NCBI GenBank assembly: GCA_942491385.1
Contig: CALOAF010000011.1
Coordinates: forward strand, 1-64,000
Direction: 5' to 3'
Origin: UBA6170 sp942491385
GTDB taxonomy: Bacteria; Chloroflexota; Anaerolineae; Anaerolineales; Anaerolineaceae
Length of the DNA: 64,000 nt
In this document: positions 1-6,479 of the stretch, piece after piece
Layout: each line of letters starts with the position of its first letter
How positions within the stretch are numbered: the stretch's first letter is position 1
The notes under the pieces: generated by a model
The model's database searches: none
What the model saw: the letters and a program-made list of their open reading frames with translations, nothing else
Told to the model about the DNA's origin: nothing
Program-made: the position numbers and the translations under genes

Positions 1-260
1 CCACTAAAGGCCTTGATTGTTGGAACAGTTCTTACGCCAAATTGAAGTGCAAGATTAGGATTTGAATCCACTTCTACTTTAGCTAACCGGAAACTACCCA
101 TCGCCTCATAGGCCAAAGACTCTAAGAATGGGCTCAGGGTTTTACAAGGACGGCACCAGGGTGCCCAAAAATCCACAACCACTGGGGTGTTTTGTGAGTA
201 TGCCAGTACTTCATATTCAAAATCGGATTCATTTACATCAATAATAAACTCAGAAGGCAT
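1..260 (-). CDS. Thioredoxin-domain protein, 3' end outside the window
   Basis: Only the first 86 or so codons are present; the gene runs off the left edge. Translation of the reverse strand from the ATG at 258-260 gives a thioredoxin fold whose active site reads FWAPWCRPC, followed by a conserved VRTVPTIKAF cis-proline segment. The phrases LESLA...FRLAKVEVDSNPNLALQFGVR resemble the CnoX/YbbN family, in which a thioredoxin domain is followed by TPR repeats and acts as a chaperedoxin. That C-terminal part would lie outside the window, so a plain thioredoxin is equally possible. The expected role is thiol-disulfide exchange in the cytoplasm; no signal peptide is visible. Confidence 0.85.
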   Translation of the reverse strand, partial: MPSEFIIDVNESDFEYEVLAYSQNTPVVVDFWAPWCRPCKTLSPFLESLAYEAMGSFRLAKVEVDSNPNLALQFGVRTVPTIKAFS

Positions 261-334
261 CTGTTTTTGCTCCAGACCTGATTAAGGTATTCTTTCCTAA
301 TTTAATTGTATCAAACCTTTGAAAGAGGAGACGG

Positions 335-760
335 TTAATCTCCCTCTTCATCTGAAATGCTTCCAGGCTGATTGACGGAGATGACATCTCCATGCACATT
401 TACGGTAATTTTAAAGCCCATTAATCCCATATAAGATCTGGTTTCTGAGGGAATCCCAGTTTCGAGTAATTTGTCAAATTGATCACCCATATTTTTTAAT
501 TGATTGGCAATCATTGCGTACGTGAAGATATCATCCTGCCCAAGCATTTTTGCTGCTTGTTGGCTGAGAAAATCCTCTTTTCCTTCAATCATTTCCTGCA
601 TTTGATCCAGAACCTGCCGGTCGATTGTTTCTGATAATATGTGGCGTTTAAATCCATGATCATTGACAACATAACAGGAATCCTGCCCAATATAGACATT
701 CTCTACCTGGTTATCATCTTCATCAAAGATTAGTCCCGCAAACAAAGCATGTGTTGACAT
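335..760 (-). CDS. Conserved hypothetical protein, about 141 aa
   Basis: Not recognised. This small, acidic, soluble protein has no signal peptide or membrane segment and ends in an acidic EEGD tail. The ATG at 758-760 is preferred over the upstream ATG at 770-772 because a GAGG ribosome-binding site sits seven bases before it and overlaps the earlier ATG. A run of short helices (LDQMQEMIEGKEDFL and ANQLKNMGDQFDKLL) is followed by a hydrophobic beta segment (GFKITVNVHGDVISV). It stands alone between the thioredoxin gene and the L,D-transpeptidase cluster, all on the minus strand. Length and codon use look like a real gene, but no function can be proposed. Confidence 0.7.
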   Translation of the reverse strand: MSTHALFAGLIFDEDDNQVENVYIGQDSCYVVNDHGFKRHILSETIDRQVLDQMQEMIEGKEDFLSQQAAKMLGQDDIFTYAMIANQLKNMGDQFDKLLETGIPSETRSYMGLMGFKITVNVHGDVISVNQPGSISDEEGD

Positions 761-839
761 TATTTTCCTCATTTTAAGAATAACATAATAATATTAACAT
801 TCTAAAAGAATTAGAGGAAGAATTTTCAATCACAAATAA

Positions 840-1901
840 TCAAAAAATTTCTACCCTAGTTCCGTTCTTTTCCATGTATGTTTCTTCGCCAAATGGCACA
901 GAAGGAGAGGACCAGCGATATATCCATTGCGCATCGGTTGGGGTTAAATTAATGCACCCATGGCTTCTTGGCTTCCCATAATCATTATGCCAATAGGTTC
1001 CATGGAAAGAGACACCATTTTCCGTAAGGTAAGTTACCCAAGGAATTCCAGGCAAATCATAGCTATTGGGTGCTGCAGGATCACCGGCTGCCATATGGCG
1101 TGAAGGACGTTTCCGATTGGTGATATAGGTTCCGGGCCTGGTTCGATAGTCACCATCAATAAATCGTGCCCCGGTTGCTGTTTTGGCAAAGAATACCGGA
1201 TTTCCATTTTCATAGGCGATAACGGCTTGATCCTGTAACCGAATTTCAATTAATTTCTGATCCAACGGTATAAGCGGGGAAATTGGCGTAATTTCCTCTG
1301 GTTCATAGAGATGCATGTGGGTAGCTTCCACATAATAATGAATTTTCCATTTATCATCCGCAACTTTATACCAGAGCTTCTGGTTATTGTCTCGTACAGC
1401 GCTTTTGACCCAAAATACTGATCCATAATATAAACGATAGGTGATCAAATGGATTGATTTTGGATGCCAGACAGCATTTGTATAAGGTACTGTTACTTCT
1501 GCCAATCTCCCGACGGACGGGATATCCTCGATCTCTGGGTTGGATTGGATGCATACAGGCTGAATATTACCTGAATGAACGAAGCCTTCATTACCCATCT
1601 CATACCAAATGCGATTGTATGCGGGTTCTTCGTCACCAACGGTGACTGAAATAATCGGATGTACGTGATCTTGCCAAAGTGTATTGATTAATTTGGATGT
1701 TGTTGAAGGCGAATAATAGACATCTACGTTTGAAGAAATTACTCTGCCATGCGAAGGGGTCTGGTTGGTGATCGAAAGGGATGTGGTAAGAAAATCTTTT
1801 TTTAAGTAAGGAAGGACCATTAATCCCATGAGACCGTGAGATGATCTTTCTAAGAATTCACGTCTGGATATTGATTGGGCTTCTCTAAAAAAATTCAACA
1901 A
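840..1901 (-). CDS. L,D-transpeptidase with twin-arginine signal
   Basis: This is a predicted peptidoglycan cross-linking enzyme (YkuD family) working outside the cytoplasmic membrane. The N-terminus carries SRREFLE followed by a hydrophobic stretch (GLMGLMVLPYL), which fits a Tat signal. Residues 50-210 look like two SH3-type wall-binding modules. The C-terminal YkuD domain (about 217-353) has the HGTYWHNDYG histidine segment and SHGCINL, with the catalytic cysteine near residue 316. The start is a TTG with GAGG just upstream, 12 nt from the stop of the next L,D-transpeptidase gene, so the pair is probably co-transcribed. Family membership is clear; the Tat route is inferred from the motif only. 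Confidence 0.88.
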   Translation of the reverse strand: MLNFFREAQSISRREFLERSSHGLMGLMVLPYLKKDFLTTSLSITNQTPSHGRVISSNVDVYYSPSTTSKLINTLWQDHVHPIISVTVGDEEPAYNRIWYEMGNEGFVHSGNIQPVCIQSNPEIEDIPSVGRLAEVTVPYTNAVWHPKSIHLITYRLYYGSVFWVKSAVRDNNQKLWYKVADDKWKIHYYVEATHMHLYEPEEITPISPLIPLDQKLIEIRLQDQAVIAYENGNPVFFAKTATGARFIDGDYRTRPGTYITNRKRPSRHMAAGDPAAPNSYDLPGIPWVTYLTENGVSFHGTYWHNDYGKPRSHGCINLTPTDAQWIYRWSSPSVPFGEETYMEKNGTRVEIF

Positions 1902-1913
1902 TACAATCCTCTG

Positions 1914-2969
1914 CTAATCATGTACATTCACTAATGTGCCCACAGAGGCAAAATCATATATCCAACCAGCTTCTGAAGTACGCATATTCACACATCCATG
2001 ACTCATAGGGGTACCAAAATTATCGTGCCAATAGGTACCATGAATACCATAACCCTTATAAAAATACATGGTAAATGGAACATCCGGAAGGTTGTAGCCG
2101 GGACCTCGCATATCGGCATAGCGATATTTTACCCAGACATGAAATTCTCCAATGACCGTCGGTGTTCGCCAGGTGCCTGTCGAAACCAGAAAAGAATTCA
2201 CCACATTTTCACCGATATACGCATATACCATCTGATCACTTAAATCAATATCAATCCAGCGGGTATTCTCATCCACTTCTGAGGGAATTTCAACCCCATA
2301 ATTGGTTGGCATAGTTGGCCTGGGTGTTGAGGTTGGGGTGAAAGTAGGTGTTGCTGTAGCGGTAGGGGTTGAAGTGGGTGTACTTGTGGAAGTAGCGGTT
2401 GCCGTGGCGGTTGCTGTTGCTGTAGCAGTGGCGGTTGCCGTGGCTGTAGCAGTGGGAGTAATTGTTAATTTTTGAAGTGCTCCCAGAGGTCTTTGTGAGA
2501 TGGGTTGCCTGGCAAATACTGTTTTTATCGTTGGAAAAGCTAACCAGGTCCCAAAGAAGACTAAAGTTAAAAATACCAACAATCCGGCTACTTTTAACCA
2601 AAGTATATTCTTTGTTTTTGATTTCGCGGATGTTGGGACAGGTTTGGCTATGTTTACTTTTTTTATGGGTGGTTTAACCACCAAGCTTGATTGTTCCTGG
2701 TTCAATTTTCTCAGCCGCTTGATCGCCCAATCCATCCCTTGCCGCGCTCGCTGTGAGCCTGGGTTGATTTCAAGAGCTTTGATTAGATAGCGGATACTAT
2801 CTTCAGGTTGTGAGCAGGCGGCGAGAATTAACCAACCTTCTTCCTGGTTGGGCGCAACTTTAATTAATTGCTTAGCCCAATGTTTTGCTTCTGGTATATT
2901 CCTGGTGCGTAATTGCTCACGGGCTTTTTGAAGTGCCTGTGAGGCCAAAGATGGTGAATTTTCCATCAT
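1914..2969 (-). CDS. TPR-anchored L,D-transpeptidase with Thr/Ala linker
   Basis: This is a second YkuD transpeptidase with a different architecture. Residues 7-90 are TPR-like helices predicted to stay in the cytoplasm. Residues about 124-147 form one membrane span. Residues about 170-220 are a threonine-rich TATATA/TSTPT linker, and the rest is a YkuD domain with HGTYWHDNFG and SHGCVNM (cysteine near residue 326). The layout suggests a membrane-anchored enzyme whose catalytic domain reaches into the wall on a flexible stalk, with the TPR part free to bind a cytoplasmic partner. It overlaps the upstream amidase by four bases (ATGA), which points to translational coupling. Substrate details cannot be read from sequence. 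Confidence 0.9.
   Translation of the reverse strand: MMENSPSLASQALQKAREQLRTRNIPEAKHWAKQLIKVAPNQEEGWLILAACSQPEDSIRYLIKALEINPGSQRARQGMDWAIKRLRKLNQEQSSLVVKPPIKKVNIAKPVPTSAKSKTKNILWLKVAGLLVFLTLVFFGTWLAFPTIKTVFARQPISQRPLGALQKLTITPTATATATATATATATATATATSTSTPTSTPTATATPTFTPTSTPRPTMPTNYGVEIPSEVDENTRWIDIDLSDQMVYAYIGENVVNSFLVSTGTWRTPTVIGEFHVWVKYRYADMRGPGYNLPDVPFTMYFYKGYGIHGTYWHDNFGTPMSHGCVNMRTSEAGWIYDFASVGTLVNVHD
2330..2460. repeat. Low-complexity tract encoding the (TA)n/(TPT)n linker
   Basis: The plus strand shows imperfect reiterations of GTTGCTGTAGC/GTGGCGGTTGCC. On the minus strand these encode alternating Thr-Ala and then Thr-Ser-Pro residues inside the second L,D-transpeptidase. The codons vary between units, so selection at the protein level is likely, but such tracts are prone to length change. 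Confidence 0.75.
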
Positions 2970-3754
2970 GGTAACTCTGATAAATAATCATCGGGGACAT
3001 TTTCTTTGCCGATGAAACATTCAATTCCGGCAACAATACCATCAGCGACTAATTCGGGTTGATAACGGATAATCGCCTCATCTAGATTCAAAAAACCTGT
3101 TTCTATAATTGCTGCTGTGGTTTCACTGCTTATTTCACTGAATGAGTGATAACTGGTCATATCAGGTGTGATGGTGTTTACGTGAAATTTCAAACCGGTA
3201 ATTTCTTTATAGCGATGGATTAAACATTTTTCCAATCTCTCGGAGCGATCTTGATATTGACTTTCTGCCGGGGCAGCTACTTTAAATCCAGTAGCTTCAT
3301 CGTTGATGTAATCGCAGGAATCATTATGAATTGATATCAGAGCTAACCCTGCGTATTGATCCAATCTTGGATCAAATTCCTCCAATAAATCGACATTGTA
3401 TCCAAGACCTTTTAATTTTTGAACAACCAGGGTGGCAATTTTTAAATTTGCTTCCATTTCTGTGAAACCATCTGAACATACCGAACCAGAGTCGTTGCCA
3501 TAATGTCCTGCTACAATACCAATGCGAGTTGGCGGCAATGGCGTTGGGGTCGGGTAGGTGATATTCGATTGAACTTGCCAGATATCATAGATATTTTGCA
3601 TCTGGTTTGAAAATAAATTAGAAGGTGTCCACATGGTGAAAATAGTGGCAGCCAGAATGGCAATACCAGTAAAACTTAGAATGGCATTTCCAGCATGAAA
3701 ATTGCTTCTTTCTTTTGGTGAGGTTTTTGAGTTAGCCCGATTACTCTTGAACAT
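2966..3754 (-). CDS. N-acetylmuramoyl-L-alanine amidase (Amidase_3)
   Basis: This zinc amidase cleaves the bond between MurNAc and the stem peptide. One membrane span near the N-terminus (ILSFTGIAILAATIFTMW) acts as signal anchor. The catalytic domain follows a short proline-rich linker and shows the family's metal and catalytic residues in order: GIVAGHYG, a glutamate in GFTEMEAN, SIHND, and IIETGFLN near the C-terminus. The ATG at 3752-3754 is favoured; the longer frame from 3793 adds 13 residues without a better context. The gene heads the amidase-LDT-LDT cluster and overlaps the next gene by four bases, so wall cleavage and 3-3 cross-linking are probably made together. Confidence 0.88.
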   Translation of the reverse strand: MFKSNRANSKTSPKERSNFHAGNAILSFTGIAILAATIFTMWTPSNLFSNQMQNIYDIWQVQSNITYPTPTPLPPTRIGIVAGHYGNDSGSVCSDGFTEMEANLKIATLVVQKLKGLGYNVDLLEEFDPRLDQYAGLALISIHNDSCDYINDEATGFKVAAPAESQYQDRSERLEKCLIHRYKEITGLKFHVNTITPDMTSYHSFSEISSETTAAIIETGFLNLDEAIIRYQPELVADGIVAGIECFIGKENVPDDYLSELP

Positions 3755-3842
3755 TTTTAGATAGTACCATTCTTGTTTTTTGATTGCAAGCAAATCGAGT
3801 AATGTCGAAATGTGAGCCTATTACACAAAGGTAGAATAAATC

Positions 3843-3872
3843 TATAATAAATATACACGAAAAAAGTATAAT
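3843..3872 (+). promoter_or_regulatory. Candidate promoter for the flavin reductase gene
   Basis: Two perfect TATAAT hexamers lie at 3843-3848 and 3867-3872 in the AT-rich gap ahead of the plus-strand gene at 3910. No good -35 is seen for either, so this is a weak call based on the -10 boxes and position alone. Confidence 0.35.
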
Positions 3873-3909
3873 CAAATTTAACAACTACTTATCAATAAAA
3901 AGGATCGAA

Positions 3910-4401
3910 ATGAGCGTTACAACCGATGAATTTAAACAGGTTATGAGGAATTGGACCACTGGGGTAGCTATCATCTCTAGTGAACACCGAGGTGTTTATC
4001 ACGGGATGACGATTAATTCTTTTTCTTCCATATCTGTTCATCCGGCTCTTGTAGTGGTAACGCTTGCCAACAATACGCGCACCAGTCAACTGGTAAAAAG
4101 ATCCCGAGTTTTTGGACTTACATTATTAGCATCTTTCCAAAAGGAAATCAGTGATCGTTTTGCGGGAAAAGTGAGTGAAGATGGTGATCGTTTTGCTGGA
4201 TTGTCAACTTTTTATTTAAGCAGTTTATGTCCTTTCATTTCAGGCGGACTAGCATGGCTGGATTGTGGAATCACTAATGAAATTAATCTGGAAACGTCTA
4301 CGCTTTTTATTGCAGAAGTTTTTGAAGTGAAAATCGCTGGGGGAGAACCTTTGCTTTACCACAATCGAGATTACTATCGCTTAGGAGAAAAAGATGGTTA
4401 A
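3910..4401 (+). CDS. Flavin reductase family protein
   Basis: This 163-residue single-domain protein belongs to the FMN-binding split-barrel flavin reductase family (flavin_reductase-like). The N-terminal FKQVMRNWTTGVAIISS, the middle INSFSSISVHPALVVVTL and the RFAGK segment are typical of the family. Members reduce FMN or FAD with NAD(P)H, often to feed a monooxygenase, but no partner oxygenase lies nearby. The ATG at 3910 has an AAGGA site about seven bases upstream. The gene overlaps the following AMMECR1 gene by eight bases, so the two are very likely one transcript. The physiological substrate cannot be told. Confidence 0.85.
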   Translation: MSVTTDEFKQVMRNWTTGVAIISSEHRGVYHGMTINSFSSISVHPALVVVTLANNTRTSQLVKRSRVFGLTLLASFQKEISDRFAGKVSEDGDRFAGLSTFYLSSLCPFISGGLAWLDCGITNEINLETSTLFIAEVFEVKIAGGEPLLYHNRDYYRLGEKDG

Positions 4402-4969
4402 GCCGTTATGTGGAAACGATAAGAAAATTCTTTTGGCTGTTGCACGTCAGGCGATTGTTCAGGCAACACAGAATAAAAAGACTGATGAATTGGATTTAAC
4501 TTCATTTTCGAAGGTGTTGACTGAAAAAGGAGCTTCATTTGTCACCTTACTCCGCACAGACAATGGACAATTACGGGGTTGTATCGGTGCCTTAGAAGCC
4601 TACCAACCACTGGTACAAGACGTGCAAGATCATGCTATTGCCGCAGCGTTGGAAGACTATCGTTTTCCTCCAGTGACCTTTCAAGAGGTGCAAAATCTGA
4701 CCATAGAAATTTCCCGCTTAACAACTCCTCGTAAAGCCAAATATACCAGCCCTATAAATCTTTCTCGCTTATTGCGGCCAGGAGTTGATGGGGTTATTTT
4801 AAGAGATGGTTTTCAAAAAGCAACTTTTTTACCACAAGTTTGGGAGCAGCTTCCAGATCCGGAAGAATTTCTGACACACCTCTGTCGTAAAATGGGTTCC
4901 TCTCCTGACTGCTGGAAAAAGAAACTTCTGGATGTGTCGATTTATCAGGTAGAAGAATTTCATGAATAA
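4394..4969 (+). CDS. AMMECR1-domain protein (AmmeMemoRadiSam protein A type)
   Basis: The full 191 residues match the AMMECR1 domain: the hallmark RGCIG is at residues 61-65, followed by AAALEDYRFPPVTFQEV, the conserved ISRLTTPRK segment and GVDGVILRDGFQKATFLPQVWEQLPDPEEFL. AMMECR1 proteins often occur with a MEMO protein and a radical SAM enzyme, but neither is present here. The domain's biochemical function is not firmly established. The eight-base overlap with the flavin reductase gene suggests coupled translation and perhaps a shared redox role, which is inference only. Confidence 0.9.
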   Translation: MVKPLCGNDKKILLAVARQAIVQATQNKKTDELDLTSFSKVLTEKGASFVTLLRTDNGQLRGCIGALEAYQPLVQDVQDHAIAAALEDYRFPPVTFQEVQNLTIEISRLTTPRKAKYTSPINLSRLLRPGVDGVILRDGFQKATFLPQVWEQLPDPEEFLTHLCRKMGSSPDCWKKKLLDVSIYQVEEFHE

Positions 4970-4998
4970 AAAAGACCCCTAAAAATCGAAAGGGGTCT
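4968..4998 (-). terminator. Intrinsic terminator between convergent genes
   Basis: A perfect 8-bp stem (AGACCCCT, 4973-4980, with AGGGGTCT, 4991-4998) encloses a 10-nt loop. Reading leftward it is followed by a run of T, so it should terminate the minus-strand DUF4013 gene. On the plus strand the following sequence is ATTAAAA, so it is weaker for the AMMECR1 transcript. Confidence 0.8.
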
Positions 4999-5021
4999 AT
5001 TAAAAACTTATCGACAAATTA

Positions 5022-5675
5022 TTAAAGTGTCTTTACTTCTTTGGCTTCTAAATAACCCTGACCATAGAAATGTCCCATAATTGCGAATGAATAAGGTACT
5101 GTCACAAAAATACCTACCACACAAGCAATTGATCCTAATGAGGATATAAAGCTGGCAGCGATAGTACCTACTAATACAAGTAAATAGGTTACCAAATTGT
5201 TCTTAACCAACATGAAAATCTCTTTAAAGGCCAGACCAGCGCCAATCGAATCTTCCACTGCTACTCTTGCATAAGCAGCAGGAAGCATCAATCCCATAAC
5301 AATTCCGTATAAGAGCATTAAGAAACCAAAACATACACCTGCGATAGCCACTACAACCGCCAATGTTTGGTCATTTCCATTTCCTGCAACAACAGATAAG
5401 ATGAGAATTGGCAGGTAAAAAATAATCATTGGTATAGAATAAACGAGACCTACCACCCATGCTTTGAAACCACGACCTAAATCCTCGCCAAATTCCATTG
5501 TTGGCAATGGATTTGGGTTGTTTCTGACCACATTCAGCGTTACTTTTAGTGCCCAACCCAACAATACCATTTGTCCAACTATTGGAATGAGCAATCCGAC
5601 CAATCCAGGAATGATAATTTTCTTAAACCAATCTGAATCTTGAAAAACAAAGGTAAACGCATCTGCAAATTTCAT
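5022..5675 (-). CDS. DUF4013 membrane protein
   Basis: This 217-residue integral membrane protein has an amphipathic N-terminal segment, MKFADAFTFVFQDSDWFKKIIIPGLVGLL, whose FxDxxWxKK pattern is typical of DUF4013. Five or so hydrophobic helices follow, around residues 22-45, 72-98, 105-135, 158-180 and 182-203. The start ATG is preceded by an AAGGAG site. It is transcribed alone and ends at a clear terminator. The family has no known biochemical role; it is usually annotated only as a membrane protein. Confidence 0.8.
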   Translation of the reverse strand: MKFADAFTFVFQDSDWFKKIIIPGLVGLLIPIVGQMVLLGWALKVTLNVVRNNPNPLPTMEFGEDLGRGFKAWVVGLVYSIPMIIFYLPILILSVVAGNGNDQTLAVVVAIAGVCFGFLMLLYGIVMGLMLPAAYARVAVEDSIGAGLAFKEIFMLVKNNLVTYLLVLVGTIAASFISSLGSIACVVGIFVTVPYSFAIMGHFYGQGYLEAKEVKTL

Positions 5676-5835
5676 ATTCCCAACTCCTTTTAATTAAATA
5701 AATTTTGATGTGTTTTATTATTACAAATTTCATGCCAACTTTAAGAATTATTTCCTATACATTAATGTGTTGCTAAATGGATAATAAATCTGTGATTAAT
5801 TTATAACGCGATCGCTAATGATTATATAGGATGAT

Positions 5836-6102
5836 TTAAAAATGAGTAAAATGGTTCACATTCAGAACGAAAATAGTTGCACGTTTTTGGTCAGGATCGT
5901 CGGCAGGTTCTAAATTTGTTCGAATAACCTCCATTGCCTGATCCACTTTTTCATCTTCGACGCCGATAAATATGGTGGAATTTCCACGTCTGAGAAAACC
6001 GCCTGTGGAAGCGATATGGGTAACGCGAAATTCTGACGAAGTAAGTGCTGTTGATACGGGATTTGTATCTCTATCTCGGACAATTGCAATTATCATTTTC
6101 AT
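5836..6102 (-). CDS. Cyclic-di-AMP receptor-like protein (PII-like, DarA/PstA family), first copy
   Basis: This 88-residue protein has the family signature ASTGGFLRRGNST at residues 31-43, the loop that binds c-di-AMP in the PII-like receptors DarA/PstA. It is shorter than the roughly 109 residues usual for the family. It may therefore lack part of the mobile B- and T-loops, so ligand binding is not certain. It follows a related gene by only two bases, and its ribosome-binding site (AGGAG) lies within the end of that gene, so the pair is probably translated together. The expected role is sensing c-di-AMP in the cytoplasm; the downstream target is unknown. Confidence 0.85.
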   Translation of the reverse strand: MKMIIAIVRDRDTNPVSTALTSSEFRVTHIASTGGFLRRGNSTIFIGVEDEKVDQAMEVIRTNLEPADDPDQKRATIFVLNVNHFTHF

Positions 6103-6104
6103 GG

Positions 6105-6449
6105 TTATATCTCCTCAAAGTGTTCAACATCTAACGCAAAAATATTTGCTCCGCCAATCGATATCGGTGTTGGAGCTGGTAGAGGTAGTGGGGCACTTTC
6201 GAGAGGAACAGCAATATATTCGACACGTTGACGACAAGTTTTTCTCAATGTTTGTAATATTGCCTCTTCTTTCTCGGCTGAAAATCCTAGAAATAATGTT
6301 GCATTTCTCCTTCCTAAAAAACCACCAGTACTGGCTAACCGCGTTATATGTATATGTAGTTTTTCCAGTGCACTTTCAGCGTGGTCAACATCCTGAGATT
6401 GAATAACAGCAATTAGTAAAGTATCTCTTTTTTTAGTTTGCGTAATCAT
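6105..6449 (-). CDS. Cyclic-di-AMP receptor-like protein, second copy
   Basis: This 114-residue paralogue of the neighbouring gene carries LASTGGFLGRRNAT at residues 39-51 and the closing strand IFALDVEHFEEI. Between them sits a proline-rich insertion (PLPLPAPTP) where the flexible loop of PII-like proteins is expected. The two copies differ widely outside the signature, so this is not a recent duplication. They may form a heteromer, since family members are trimers; that is inference. The gene lies 30 nt downstream of the 783-residue gene and shares its strand, which suggests a three-gene operon. Confidence 0.85.
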   Translation of the reverse strand: MITQTKKRDTLLIAVIQSQDVDHAESALEKLHIHITRLASTGGFLGRRNATLFLGFSAEKEEAILQTLRKTCRQRVEYIAVPLESAPLPLPAPTPISIGGANIFALDVEHFEEI

Positions 6450-6479
6450 TTTTGATCCTTTCTTATCTAGGATGGGATC

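Noticed and set aside
2290..2601. Open frame on the minus strand with His/Tyr/Ser repeats over the Thr-Ala linker
   Set aside because: It is the repetitive linker read in another frame of the same strand as the transpeptidase gene; the repeat keeps several frames open.
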